Of a stretch of 64,000 nucleotides of DNA, positions 53,504-62,727 are shown piece by piece. Within the stretch, counting starts at the first letter, position 1, and each line of letters begins with the position of its first letter. Under the pieces are notes generated by a model, which worked only from the letters and a program-made list of their open reading frames with translations, was not told the DNA's origin and ran no database searches. A program made the position numbers and the translations under genes. The DNA comes from Falsiroseomonas sp051433165 (GTDB taxonomy: Bacteria; Pseudomonadota; Alphaproteobacteria; Acetobacterales; Acetobacteraceae): NCBI RefSeq assembly GCF_051433165.1, contig NZ_JBHMFS010000017.1:62001-126000 (forward strand), written 5' to 3'.

Positions 53504-55136
53504 CGGCTGCGTGCCAGCCGGGCGCCAGCACCCAGACGCCGTCGAAGCGCTCCAACAGGTCCCGCGCCGGGTCCATGCCGGCCCGCGCTGCCGCCAGCAT
53601 GGCGTCATCGCCCAGTACATAAAGGCTGCCCGGCTCGTACGCGCCGCTGGCCAGTCGGCGCAGGGTCGCGGCGTTCAGCGCCGCCACCCGCGCGGGGTCG
53701 ATGCGGGCCAGATAGACCGCATCGGTGGGCAGGCCGCGCGTGGCGGACAGCACCGCTACCTCCTCCCAATGCCTGGCCTGCATGCCGGTGGGTGCCAGGC
53801 GGATGCGCTGGTAGCGCGCGGTGGCCGTCATCCAGAACGGGTCCGCCAGGCGCAGCGGGGCGGTGGCAGGCGCCGGGGGGAAGTAGTGCGCCAGCCGCGC
53901 GAAGCCGGGCTGCAGGTCGGCAAGCTGCACCAGCAGCAGCCCGGCCAGCAGCAGCCCGGTGCGCCGCCCTCCCAGGGCATGCGCCAGGGCGGCGATGGCG
54001 CCGAGCACCAGCGCATAGGCCAGCGGCCAGAAGAAGCGGACGGAGGCGCGCAGCGCATCGGCCGCCGCCAGCACCGGCGCCGGCAGTTCCGCCAGCACCA
54101 GCACGATCTGGCCGCCCACCGAGACGCGGTGGGTGACGGCAATCGCCAGCAGCACGGCCAGCCCCGCCAGCAATGGCCATCGGCGCGCGAGGAAAGGGCG
54201 GGGCCGCCAGAGAAAGGCGCCTGCGCCGGCCAGCAGCAGCAGCAGCGTGCCGAGGCCGAGATAGCTGTCGCGACCCTCCAGATGGTTGGCACGCGGCAGT
54301 TGCGGCAGGAAGCGGCCCCAATGGCTGGGGTCGAAGGGCGCCAGCAGGTCAAGCTGCATGGCGCCGAAGCCGCCCCAGGTGCCGCCGATACCGCCGCCGA
54401 GCAGGAAGAAGCCCGCGGCCCAAAGCCCCGCCAATCCGGCGCCCGGCACGGCCAGCGCCTCGATGGTCAGGGGCAGCGGCCGGCGCTCGCGCGGCCAGGC
54501 GCGGGCAAGCCAATCGGTCGCCCACAGCCCGGCCACCATGGGCAGCAGATAGGCGTGGATCAGGGACGCGGCGAGCACCAGCGCCACCCAGGCCGCCAGC
54601 CTTCGCCAGGGCGGCGCGACCGTCAGGCACAGATACAGCGCTGCCAGCAGCAGGAACTGCCCCCCGAGGGCGAAATGCCCGCCGAGCCGGTTCAGCAGGA
54701 TCGGCTGCAGCACGAAAAGCGCCGCGCCCGCCAGCCGTGCCAACGGGTCCTTCGTGACCAGCCCGATCAGCCGCCAAGCCAGCAGGGCCTGCAGCGCGCC
54801 ACAGGCAAACAGCCACAACCCCCAATATTGCGGCACCTCCACCAATGGCCGCAGCGCCTTGAAGGCGAAGGCCAGCAGAGGGATGGAGTCGGAGAAGAAG
54901 ATGGAGGATCCGACCTCCAGCCCCCAATCCGGATTGGCGCCGGGTGGCCAGGCCCAGGGGCTGCGGGCGAAATAGGTCCAGCCGAGCCAGTATTGCACCG
55001 GGTCCGGCCCGATGGTGCCCTCCAGCATCCAGCCGGTGTTCCGGGGCGACAGGACATGCCAGCCATAGGTGCCGGCGATCACGGCGATGCCGAGGGCCAT
55101 GGCCGCCATGGCACCTGCCCAACCCGGAATCCTCAT
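53430..55136 (-). CDS. Polytopic membrane protein, DUF6311-like
   Basis: About 568 aa with some 11-12 hydrophobic segments. The loop after TM1 holds the DPVQYWLGWTYFARSPWAWP motif and the mature C-terminal domain of about 130 residues is soluble. The architecture resembles GT-C-type or DUF6311 proteins that modify envelope glycans. No catalytic residues can be assigned with certainty. The ATG at 55136 is used; a GTG at 55145 is possible. Its 3' end overlaps the AsmA-like gene. Confidence 0.7.
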   Translation of the reverse strand: MRIPGWAGAMAAMALGIAVIAGTYGWHVLSPRNTGWMLEGTIGPDPVQYWLGWTYFARSPWAWPPGANPDWGLEVGSSIFFSDSIPLLAFAFKALRPLVEVPQYWGLWLFACGALQALLAWRLIGLVTKDPLARLAGAALFVLQPILLNRLGGHFALGGQFLLLAALYLCLTVAPPWRRLAAWVALVLAASLIHAYLLPMVAGLWATDWLARAWPRERRPLPLTIEALAVPGAGLAGLWAAGFFLLGGGIGGTWGGFGAMQLDLLAPFDPSHWGRFLPQLPRANHLEGRDSYLGLGTLLLLLAGAGAFLWRPRPFLARRWPLLAGLAVLLAIAVTHRVSVGGQIVLVLAELPAPVLAAADALRASVRFFWPLAYALVLGAIAALAHALGGRRTGLLLAGLLLVQLADLQPGFARLAHYFPPAPATAPLRLADPFWMTATARYQRIRLAPTGMQARHWEEVAVLSATRGLPTDAVYLARIDPARVAALNAATLRRLASGAYEPGSLYVLGDDAMLAAARAGMDPARDLLERFDGVWVLAPGWHAAVTASPAGQSRTARGENQGSAPPAG

Positions 55137-55251
55137 GCGCCGCACGCCGCCCTCCGCCTCGGCCGGTGGGGAGACCGGCGTCCGCTACAGGATCGGCGTA
55201 AACCGCGGCGATTTCATGACGGAATATTCATATCCGCGCGATCAGCGCGGG

Positions 55252-56469
55252 TCAGGCCGGCCGCACCAGCAGGTGCCGCTTGCGGCCCAGGGACAGCTTC
55301 GCCGCGCCGTCGCGCAGATCCGCGACGGTGATGGTCTGCGCGGGATCGGCCACGGCCTGATCATTCAGCCGGATGCCGCTTTGCGCCACCAGGCGGCGGG
55401 CCTCGCCCTTGCTGGCGACGAACTTCGCCTCCACCAGGATGTCCACCACGCCGGCGGGCAGGGGGGTGGTGTGGGTGGGCAGGGTCTCCGCCGCCTCGCC
55501 CTGTTCGAAGGCGCGGCGGGCGGTCTCGGCGGCGGTCTCGGCGGCGTCCCGGCCATGCAGCAGGGCGGTGGCCTCCGTCGCCAGCACCTTCTTCGCCTCA
55601 TTGATCTCGGCACCGGCCAGGGCGCCGAGGCGCGTCACCTCCGCCATCGGCAGGTCGGTGAACAAGGCGAGGAAGCGGGCCACATCCGCATCCTCCGCAT
55701 TGCGCCAGAACTGCCAGTAGTCATAGGGCGCGAGGCGGTCCGGGTTCAGCCAGACGGCGCCGGAGGCCGTCTTGCCCATCTTGGTGCCCGACGCGGTGGT
55801 CAGCAGCGGCGTGGTCAGGCCGAAGGCCTCGGCACCCGCCATGCGGCGCACCAGATCGGCACCCATGATGATGTTGCCCCACTGGTCCGACCCGCCCATC
55901 TGCAGCGTCACGCCGAGGCGCCGGTGCAATTCGAGAAAATCGTAGGATTGCAGCAGCATGTAGTTGAATTCGAGGAAGCTGAGCGGCTGGTCCCGGTCCA
56001 GACGCAGCTTGACGCTGTCCATCGTCAGCATGCGGTTGACGCTGAAATGCCGGCCGACCTCCCGCAGGAAGGGGATGTATTCCAGCTTGTCGAGCCATTC
56101 CGCATTGTCGAGCATGATCGCGGCATCGGGGCCGAACTGCAGGAAACTGTCGAAGCTGCGGCGGATGCCGGCCTTGTTCGCCTCGATCTGCGCATCCGTC
56201 AGCAGCGGGCGGGCCTCGTCGCGGAATGAGGGATCGCCGATCTTCGTCGTGCCGCCGCCCATCAGCGCCACCGGCCGGTTGCCGGTGCGCTGCAACAGGC
56301 GCAGCAGCATGATCGACAGCAGATGGCCGACATGCAGGCTATCCGCCGTGCAGTCGAAGCCGACATAGGCCGTGACCCGCCCCTGAGCCGCGAGGCCCTC
56401 CGCATCCGTCACCTGGTGGATGAAACCGCGCTCACGGGCGGCGTGCAGGAAGTCCTGGGTTGCGGTCAT
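55252..56469 (-). CDS. tyrS: Tyrosyl-tRNA synthetase
   Basis: 405 aa. Class I features: AYVGFDCTADSLHVGHLLS with the HIGH-type sequence (HVGH), GGGTTKIGDPSFRDEAR, FNYMLLQSYDFLELH, GGSDQWGNIIMG and the KMSKS-equivalent GTKMGKTASG. The C-terminal S4-like domain has GEARRLVAQSGIRLND. ATG at 56469; divergent from anmK with 61 bases between. Confidence 0.97.
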   Translation of the reverse strand: MTATQDFLHAARERGFIHQVTDAEGLAAQGRVTAYVGFDCTADSLHVGHLLSIMLLRLLQRTGNRPVALMGGGTTKIGDPSFRDEARPLLTDAQIEANKAGIRRSFDSFLQFGPDAAIMLDNAEWLDKLEYIPFLREVGRHFSVNRMLTMDSVKLRLDRDQPLSFLEFNYMLLQSYDFLELHRRLGVTLQMGGSDQWGNIIMGADLVRRMAGAEAFGLTTPLLTTASGTKMGKTASGAVWLNPDRLAPYDYWQFWRNAEDADVARFLALFTDLPMAEVTRLGALAGAEINEAKKVLATEATALLHGRDAAETAAETARRAFEQGEAAETLPTHTTPLPAGVVDILVEAKFVASKGEARRLVAQSGIRLNDQAVADPAQTITVADLRDGAAKLSLGRKRHLLVRPA

Positions 56470-56530
56470 GGCGGGTGTGGGGGGTCCTGTGGGGCTTCCG
56501 GAAGTGCCGGCGGCGTAGCACGTTGGGGGG

Positions 56531-57628
56531 ATGCTGCGAACCATAGGTCTGATGAGCGGAACCTCCCTCGACGGGGTGGATGCCGCATGGGTGGAAACGG
56601 ATGGGGAGGCGATCGGCCGGCTCGGCCCGGTGCTGACGCTGCCCTACGCGCCGGCCCTGCGCCGCGACCTGCGGGAATTGCTGGACCGTGCGGCGGAGAT
56701 CGGGCCGGACGATCCCTTCCTGGCAAGCTGCGTGAACCGCCTGACGGAACGGCATATCGAGGCGGTGCGCGCTATTGGCTGGCAGGCGGATCTCGTCGGC
56801 TTTCACGGCCAGACCATCCTGCACCGACCGCACCGGCCGGGCTCCAATACGGCAGGCTTCACCTGGCAGGTGGGCGACGCGGCGCGGCTGGCGCGGGAGA
56901 CGGGGCTGACCGTGGCGCATGATTTCCGCTCGGCCGATGTGGCGGCGGGCGGGCAGGGGGCGCCGTTGGTGCCGGTGGTGCATGCGGTTATGGCGCGGGG
57001 GCTGCCGAAGCCGCTGGCGATCCTGAACCTCGGCGGGGTGGGCAATGTCACCTGGATCGGCCGGGATGGGGCGCTGGTGGCCTTCGATACCGGCCCGGCC
57101 AATGGTCCGCTCGATGATTGGGCGCGGCACGCCACCGGCGAGGCCTATGACCGCGATGGACGGCTGGCGCTGGCGGGGCAGGCAGATGGCGGGGTGCTGG
57201 CGCCGCTGATGGCGCATCCCTGGCTGGCCGAACCACCGCCCAAATCCCTGGATCGGCTGGATTTCGACCGGGCGCTGAAGGAAGCAGGTGCCCCGGCGCT
57301 GTCCCCCGCCGATGGTGCCGCCACGCTGGTGGCCTTCGCCGCCATCTGCGTGGCCGCCGCCGCGCGCCACTTCCCGGAACCGCCGGTGCAATGGCTGGTG
57401 GCCGGCGGTGGGCGGCGCAATCCGGCGATGATGCGGGCGCTTGGCGCCGCTTTGGCCGAGCCGGTGCGGGCGGTGGAGGTAGCCGGGTGGAACGGGGATG
57501 CGCTGGAGGCGCAGGCCTTCGGTGTGCTGGCGGCCCGCGTCTGGCGCGGCCTGCCGCTGACCTTCCCGGGCACCACCGGCGCGCCGGGGCCGCTGCCGGG
57601 GGGGCGGCTGGTGGGCCCGCTGCTTTAG
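56531..57628 (+). CDS. anmK: Anhydro-N-acetylmuramic acid kinase
   Basis: 365 aa. IGLMSGTSLDGVDAAWVE is the phosphate-binding start, VGFHGQTILHRP, VAHDFRSADVAAGGQGAPLV and ILNLGGVGNVTWI follow, and VAGGGRRNPAMM is near the end. It phosphorylates and opens 1,6-anhydro-MurNAc during peptidoglycan recycling. tyrS/anmK divergence is common in alphaproteobacteria. Confidence 0.96.
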   Translation: MLRTIGLMSGTSLDGVDAAWVETDGEAIGRLGPVLTLPYAPALRRDLRELLDRAAEIGPDDPFLASCVNRLTERHIEAVRAIGWQADLVGFHGQTILHRPHRPGSNTAGFTWQVGDAARLARETGLTVAHDFRSADVAAGGQGAPLVPVVHAVMARGLPKPLAILNLGGVGNVTWIGRDGALVAFDTGPANGPLDDWARHATGEAYDRDGRLALAGQADGGVLAPLMAHPWLAEPPPKSLDRLDFDRALKEAGAPALSPADGAATLVAFAAICVAAAARHFPEPPVQWLVAGGGRRNPAMMRALGAALAEPVRAVEVAGWNGDALEAQAFGVLAARVWRGLPLTFPGTTGAPGPLPGGRLVGPLL

Positions 57629-57636
57629 GCGTGGGT

Positions 57637-57662
57637 GGAGGCGGGCAGCGCAGCCCGCCTCC
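57637..57662. terminator. Bidirectional hairpin terminator
   Basis: 10-bp perfect stem GGAGGCGGGC/GCCCGCCTCC with loop AGCGCA, between the convergent anmK and hydrolase genes. No T-run. Confidence 0.6.
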
Positions 57663-57669
57663 GTGCCGA

Positions 57670-58359
57670 TCAATCCGCGGCGAGTGCCATGCGGTTGCGG
57701 TTGAGCATGCCCATGACGTGATCCTCACACGCATCGGCCACCTGTTCCGCCTGGGGCGGGGTGTAGATGTGGCCGGCGCCGGGCATCACCCGGTAGTCGA
57801 TGGCGATGCCCTTCTGGGTGTTCAGCTTGTCCACCAGCTTCCGCACGCTGCCTTCCGGCACCAGCTCGTCATCCGAGCCATGCAGGATCAGCCCGTTGCA
57901 GGGGCACGGCGCCAGGAAGCCGAAATCATAGTGGCTGGCGGGCGCGGAGATGCTGACGAAGCCGCCCATCTCCGGCCGCCGCATCAGCAACTGCATGCCG
58001 ACATAGGACCCGAAGGAATACCCCGCGACCCAGAGGGAGGAGGCGTTGGGGTTCACCGCCTGCAGGAAGTCCAGCGCCGCCGCGGCATCCGAGATCTCAC
58101 CGATGCCGCCATCATAGCGGCCCTGGCTGCGGCCGACGCCGCGGAAATTGAAGCGAAGCGTGGAGAAGCCCATCGTCTGGAACCGCTGGTACAGCGCATG
58201 AACGACGCGGTTGTTCATGGTGCCGCCATGCAGCGGGTGCGGGTGCAGAACCAGCGCAACCGGCGCATTGGCCTGCTTCGCATGGTGGTAGCGACCCTCG
58301 AGCCGGCCATCCGGCCCGGCAAACATGACTTCAGGCATCGTCCTGTCGATCCAGTCCAT
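57670..58359 (-). CDS. Alpha/beta serine hydrolase (COG2945 type)
   Basis: 229 aa. ALVLHPHPLHGGTMNNRVVH, LRFNFRGVGRSQGRYD, nucleophile elbow VAGYSFGSYVG, acidic residue in LHGSDDELVPE and the last His in PGAGHIYTPP. The HPHPxxGGTM and GRSxG patterns fit the short cytosolic family. ATG at 58359 (MDWIDRTMPEVMF); ATG at 58338 is an alternative. Substrate unknown. Confidence 0.88.
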   Translation of the reverse strand: MDWIDRTMPEVMFAGPDGRLEGRYHHAKQANAPVALVLHPHPLHGGTMNNRVVHALYQRFQTMGFSTLRFNFRGVGRSQGRYDGGIGEISDAAAALDFLQAVNPNASSLWVAGYSFGSYVGMQLLMRRPEMGGFVSISAPASHYDFGFLAPCPCNGLILHGSDDELVPEGSVRKLVDKLNTQKGIAIDYRVMPGAGHIYTPPQAEQVADACEDHVMGMLNRNRMALAAD

Positions 58360-58883
58360 GTTGGGCCCACGGTGCGACGAGGCCGTAGAGGCGCCGTCTG
58401 CCATGGGCCATGGCCGGAGGAGGGCGTGCGCATACCGCCCGCCTCCTGGCCGTTTGGGAAGCCACACACCGCCGCCGCGGCGTGCCACAGGCACTTGCAG
58501 AACCGCAATCGACGTCCTGCCGATCCCGGGCCAGCGAATTCCACCTCATGCTTCGTTCCCACGCTCCGGCGCCATTGTTGACGGCGCTGGTCGGGAATAA
58601 TAACCTTGGGCGGGCGACTGGCTCGCAGGCATTCAGCCTCGGTCGTGGTTCTGGTTGGGTGCGGCAGCCCGCGCCCGTGGACACCCCAGGGAAGGCTCCC
58701 AAACCCCAGGGTCTGAACAATATAGGTTAGGCAGGGTCAGGTTTCATATCGGATTCACGGGACGCCTCTCAGGTTCCTGTGCCGGGCCGGTATTTCCTGG
58801 GCCATATGTATGGACATTCATCTTTTGGCAGCGCGGCCCGCACCCCACTTCGACCCCTTCAGCACGCAGGACGGGAAACCCGG
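58360..58883. other. 524-base region upstream of the Fe-S operon
   Basis: No credible gene. It has a loose -35/-10 pair (TTGACG at 58578, TAACCT at 58601), and an AT-richer stretch at about 58,715-58,760 closer to iscR. Both the hydrolase and the Fe-S operon must draw their promoters from here. I see no textbook IscR or Fur/Irr box. Confidence 0.4.
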
Positions 58884-59384
58884 ATGAGGCTTTCCACCCG
58901 TGGTCGGTATGCCGTGATGGCGATGGTCGAACTGGCCGCGCGCGATGACGAGTCGGCGGAAGCCTGCCGGGCCGGGCGGCAGGTGAGCCTGGCGGAGATT
59001 GCCCAGGCGCAGCGGCTTTCGCTGGCCTATCTCGAACAGCTTTTCGGCCCCCTGCGCCGCGCCGGCCTGGTCGCCTCCACCCGAGGCCCCGGCGGCGGCT
59101 ACCGCCTGGCGCGCCCGGCGCGGGAGATTTCGATCGCCGTGATCGTCGATGCCGTGGATGAACCGATCCAGGCCACCCGCTGCGAGGACGGAGGCCCTGG
59201 CTGCCTGGCCGGGGAACGCTGCCTGACGCATGACCTCTGGGCCGAACTCGGCAACCAGATCCACCTGTTCCTGACCGGCGTGTCGCTGGAGGATGTGGTG
59301 CGGGGGCAGATCGCCGGCCGCGCCATGGCCCCCCTCTGCGCCGTGGCGCCGCCGGTGGTTGGGGACCATGACCCTCTACCTTGA
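58884..59384 (+). CDS. iscR: Rrf2-family regulator, IscR-like
   Basis: 166 aa. Winged helix MRLSTRGRYAVMAMVELAAR, VSLAEIAQAQRLSLAYLEQL, then LVASTRGPGGGYRLARP. Three cysteines in RCEDGGPGCLAGERC, spaced C-x6-C-x5-C, match the [2Fe-2S]-binding cysteines of IscR. It probably senses Fe-S status and controls this operon. Start is the ATG at 58884. The end overlaps the next gene by 17 bases. Confidence 0.93.
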   Translation: MRLSTRGRYAVMAMVELAARDDESAEACRAGRQVSLAEIAQAQRLSLAYLEQLFGPLRRAGLVASTRGPGGGYRLARPAREISIAVIVDAVDEPIQATRCEDGGPGCLAGERCLTHDLWAELGNQIHLFLTGVSLEDVVRGQIAGRAMAPLCAVAPPVVGDHDPLP

Positions 59385-60459
59385 CGCCAACGCCACGGAG
59401 CCGCTGCGGCCTGCGGCGCGGGCGGCGGTGCTGGCGGCGCTCGACCTGACGGGCAACCCCTCCTCCGTTCATGCCGCAGGGCGCGCGGCGCGGCGGGTGC
59501 TGGAGGCGGCGCGGGACCAGGTGGCAGCGCATTTCGGCGCTGGGCCGGGAGAGGTGGTGTTCACCAGCGGCGGCACGGAGGCCAATGCGCTGGCCATCCG
59601 CGCCCTGTCCGCGGGCCGCCGCGTGCTGGCAGGCGCCACGGAACACGCCGCCGTGCTGGCCGCCGCGCCGGGCGCGACCCTGCTGCCGGTGCTGTCCGAT
59701 GGCACGCTGGACCTGGATGCGCTGGAGGCGATGCTGGCGGGACCGCCGGCGCTGGTCTGCCTGATGGCGGCGAACAACGAAACCGGCGTGATCCACCCGC
59801 TGGCTGAGGCCGCCGCGCTGTGCCGGGCCCATGGCGCGCTGCTGCATGTGGATGCGGTTCAGGCGGCGGGGCGGGTGCCGGTCTCGCTGGCCGCGCTGGG
59901 GGCGGAAAGCGTGGCGATCTCCGGCCACAAGCTGGGCGGGCCGAAGGGGGCCGGCGCGCTGCTGCTGCGGCCAGGGCTGGCATTGGCGCCGCTGATCGCC
60001 GGTGGCGGGCAGGAACGTGGCCGGCGCGGCGGGACGGAGGCATTGCCGGCAATTGCCGGCCTCGGTGCGGCGGCCGAGGCGGCGGACCCGGCGCAGGCCG
60101 CGCGGCTGGCTGCGCTGCGGGATGTGATCGAGGCCGGCTGCCTGGCTCTTGGCGCACGGGTGGCGGGGCAGGGCGCGCCACGTCTGCCCAATACCACCAA
60201 TCTGATCCTGCCCGGCGCGGCGGCGGAGACGCAGGTGATCGCGCTGGACCTGGCCGGGGTACAGGTCTCGGCCGGTGCGGCCTGTTCCTCCGGCAAGGTC
60301 GGGCGCAGCCATGTGCTGGCGGCGATGGGGGAGGCGGAGGGCGGCATCCGCGTCTCGCTGCCCTGGAATGCGCCGGAGGATGCGGCGGAGCGTTTCCTTA
60401 CGGCGTGGTCGGCCATGCGAAATCGCCTCTCCCGCCGCGCCGCTGCCGGGGCCAATTGA
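59368..60459 (+). CDS. Cysteine desulfurase, NifS/IscS family (short paralogue)
   Basis: 363 aa. Fold type I: LYLDANATEPLRPAARAA, TSGGTEANALAIRAL, ATEHAAVL, NNETGVIHPL and the PLP Lys in ISGHKLGGPKGAGALL. The persulfide Cys is in SAGAACSSGKVGRSHV. It removes sulfur from cysteine. Followed immediately by a second, longer desulfurase; the two are paralogous. Start at the ATG at 59368 inside the end of iscR. Confidence 0.93.
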   Translation: MTLYLDANATEPLRPAARAAVLAALDLTGNPSSVHAAGRAARRVLEAARDQVAAHFGAGPGEVVFTSGGTEANALAIRALSAGRRVLAGATEHAAVLAAAPGATLLPVLSDGTLDLDALEAMLAGPPALVCLMAANNETGVIHPLAEAAALCRAHGALLHVDAVQAAGRVPVSLAALGAESVAISGHKLGGPKGAGALLLRPGLALAPLIAGGGQERGRRGGTEALPAIAGLGAAAEAADPAQAARLAALRDVIEAGCLALGARVAGQGAPRLPNTTNLILPGAAAETQVIALDLAGVQVSAGAACSSGKVGRSHVLAAMGEAEGGIRVSLPWNAPEDAAERFLTAWSAMRNRLSRRAAAGAN

Positions 60460-60464
60460 ACGCC

Positions 60465-61679
60465 ATGACCCGCCCCATCTACCTCGACAACCACGCCACC
60501 ACCCCGGCCGACCCGCGCGTGCTGGTGGCGATGCGGCCCTGGTGGGAGGAGAATTTCGCCAATCCCGGCTCCGTCGAACACGCCATGGGGCGGGACGCCG
60601 AGGCTGCGGTGGCCGAGGCCCGCGCGCATGTCGCGGAACTGATCGGCGCCGAGCCTTCGGAAATCCTGTTCACCTCCGGCGCGACGGAGGCCAACAACCT
60701 GGCCATCAAGGGCGCCGCGCGCTTCGCCGCCAGCCAGGGCAATGAGCGACGCCGGGTGATCACCCTGGCCACCGAACACAAATGCGTCCTGGAAAGCGTG
60801 AAGGACCTGGCCGCGGAGGGTTTCGCGCCGCTGATCCTGCCGGTGCGCCCGGATGGGTTGCTGGATTTGTCGGAGTTGGAAGCGGCATTGGCGGCGGAAC
60901 CGACGCTGCTGGTCTCCGTCATGGCGGTGAACAACGAAATCGGCGTGGTGCAGGACGTGGCGGCGATCGGCGCGCTGGCGAAGCAGCATGGCGCGCTGTT
61001 CCACACGGATGCGGCGCAGGCGGCGGGGCGGGTGCCGATCGATGTGGCGGAAATTCGGGCCGATCTTCTCTCGCTGTCCGGCCACAAGGTCTACGGCCCC
61101 AAGGGCATCGGCGCGCTGTATGTGCGGCGGCGTCCGCGGGTGCGGCTGGCGCCGCTGTTCTCCGGTGGCGGGCAGGAACGCGGGCTGCGCTCCGGCACCC
61201 TGCCGGCGCCGCTGATCGTGGGGTTCGGCGAGGCTTGCCGGATTGCGGCGCTGGAAGGGATGCTGGATGCCGGCCGCATCGCCGGGCAGCGGGACCGTTT
61301 CCGGGCCGCGCTGGAGGCTGCGGTGCCAGGTCTGGTGGTAAACGGCAGCACGCAGGCCCGCGTTGCCGGCAACCTGTCCCTGTCCTTCCCCGGCGGCGTC
61401 ACGGCCCAAAGCATCATGGCGGCGGCCCCGGAGGTGTGTGTTTCCACCGGCTCGGCCTGTTCCTCGGCCGAGGTCGAGCCCTCATATGTGTTGCAGGCGC
61501 TGGGTTTGCCCGCTGACCAGGCGCGCGCGACCTTGCGCATCGGGGTGGGCCGCTTTACCTCGCCCCTGGATGTGGATCGAGCAGCCGCGGCCCTGGCCGC
61601 CGCCTGGCGCCGAGCCATGGAGTCCTCGAACAGGAATGGCGCCTCGGGGCACACCCCCAGGACAAGCGCGGCGGAGTAG
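60465..61679 (+). CDS. iscS: Cysteine desulfurase IscS
   Basis: 404 aa, full-length IscS type. IYLDNHATTPADPRVLVAM, TSGATEANNLAIKG, TEHKCVLESVKDL, DAAQAAGRVPIDV, PLP Lys in LSGHKVYGPKGIGALY and catalytic Cys in STGSACSSAEVEPSYV. Sulfur from it goes to Fe-S scaffolds, MnmA and thiamin synthesis. It starts five bases after the short paralogue and ends where the ferredoxin gene starts. No iscU is beside it. Confidence 0.95.
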   Translation: MTRPIYLDNHATTPADPRVLVAMRPWWEENFANPGSVEHAMGRDAEAAVAEARAHVAELIGAEPSEILFTSGATEANNLAIKGAARFAASQGNERRRVITLATEHKCVLESVKDLAAEGFAPLILPVRPDGLLDLSELEAALAAEPTLLVSVMAVNNEIGVVQDVAAIGALAKQHGALFHTDAAQAAGRVPIDVAEIRADLLSLSGHKVYGPKGIGALYVRRRPRVRLAPLFSGGGQERGLRSGTLPAPLIVGFGEACRIAALEGMLDAGRIAGQRDRFRAALEAAVPGLVVNGSTQARVAGNLSLSFPGGVTAQSIMAAAPEVCVSTGSACSSAEVEPSYVLQALGLPADQARATLRIGVGRFTSPLDVDRAAAALAAAWRRAMESSNRNGASGHTPRTSAAE

Positions 61680-61687
61680 TGGCTGAT

Positions 61688-62017
61688 ATGCCGAAGATGA
61701 CCTTCATCGAGCGGAACGGGGTGGCCCGGGTAGTGGACGCGCCGCTCGGACTTTCGGTGCTCGAGATCGCGCACAAGCACGGCGTGGATATCGAGGGCGC
61801 CTGCGAGGGCTCGCTCGCCTGCTCCACCTGCCATGTGGTGGTGGACGGCACCTGGTACGGCAAGCTGGCCGATGCGACGGAGGATGAGGAGGACATGCTC
61901 GACCTCGCCTTCGACCTGCAGGAGACGTCGCGCCTCGGTTGCCAGATCATCATGACGGATGCGCTGGACGGGCTGGTCGTCAAGCTGCCCGCCGGCACCC
62001 GCAACGCCGGCGGCTGA
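61688..62017 (+). CDS. fdx: [2Fe-2S] ferredoxin, adrenodoxin/ISC type
   Basis: 109 aa. Cluster ligands are in CEGSLACSTC (C-x5-C-x2-C) and RLGCQI. VDIEGACEGS and DEEDMLDLAFDLQETSRLGC are typical of vertebrate-type and Isc ferredoxins. It donates electrons during Fe-S assembly. ATG at 61688; a GTG at 61679 overlapping the iscS stop is an alternative. Overlaps tenA by one base. Confidence 0.94.
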   Translation: MPKMTFIERNGVARVVDAPLGLSVLEIAHKHGVDIEGACEGSLACSTCHVVVDGTWYGKLADATEDEEDMLDLAFDLQETSRLGCQIIMTDALDGLVVKLPAGTRNAGG

Positions 62018-62727
62018 TGATGCAACCGGGCATGCCGCCTTGGGAGGATTTCGGCACGGAGGGCGGGTTGTTCCGCCGGCTGCGCACGGAATGCGCGGCG
62101 GATTGGCGAGCCTATACCTGGCACGCATTCTGCCGCCGACTGTCCGATGGCAGCCTGTCGCTGGTCGCCTTCCAGAACTTCCTGATCCAGGACTACCTGT
62201 TCCTGATCCAGTTCGCCCGCGCCCAGGCGCTGGCCGTCTTCAAGGCAGAAGGCCTGGAGGCGATGCGGGAGAAGACAGCGTCGATCCAGGCGATCCTGGC
62301 CGAGACGACGCTGCACCTGACCTATTGCGCCGAATGGGGCGTGCCGGAGGCCACGGTGCGCGGCACGGCGGAATCGGCGGAGACCGTCAGCTACACGCGC
62401 TACGTCATCGATCGCGGCCTCGCGGGCGACATCCTGGACCTGGAGGTGGCGCTGGCCCCCTGCACGGTGGGGTACGGGGAGGTCGCGCTGCGCATCCTGG
62501 CGGACCCGGCGCGGAAGGTGCAGGGCAACCCCTATCAGGGGTGGATCGACGCCTATGCCGGCGAGGAATACCAGAAGCTCGCCCGCGCCGCGGCCGCGCG
62601 CATCGATGCGCTGGGCGAAAGCCACGGCGGCCAGGCGCGCTTCCCCATGCTGGCGGCGACCTTCGGCGAGGCAGCACGGCTGGAGCAGCGCTTCTGGCAG
62701 CAGGGGCTGGACGCCGCCGCCGCATGA
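62017..62727 (+). CDS. tenA: TenA-family aminopyrimidine aminohydrolase
   Basis: 236 aa, all-helical TenA/THI-4 fold. Core stretches are LVAFQNFLIQDYLFLIQFAR, LHLTYCAEWGVPE with the candidate catalytic Cys, and ALAPCTVGYGEVALRI and a C-terminal acidic residue. TenA salvages the pyrimidine of degraded thiamin. TGATG overlap with fdx. Its place between a ferredoxin and MnmA is unusual. Confidence 0.9.
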   Translation: MMQPGMPPWEDFGTEGGLFRRLRTECAADWRAYTWHAFCRRLSDGSLSLVAFQNFLIQDYLFLIQFARAQALAVFKAEGLEAMREKTASIQAILAETTLHLTYCAEWGVPEATVRGTAESAETVSYTRYVIDRGLAGDILDLEVALAPCTVGYGEVALRILADPARKVQGNPYQGWIDAYAGEEYQKLARAAAARIDALGESHGGQARFPMLAATFGEAARLEQRFWQQGLDAAAA

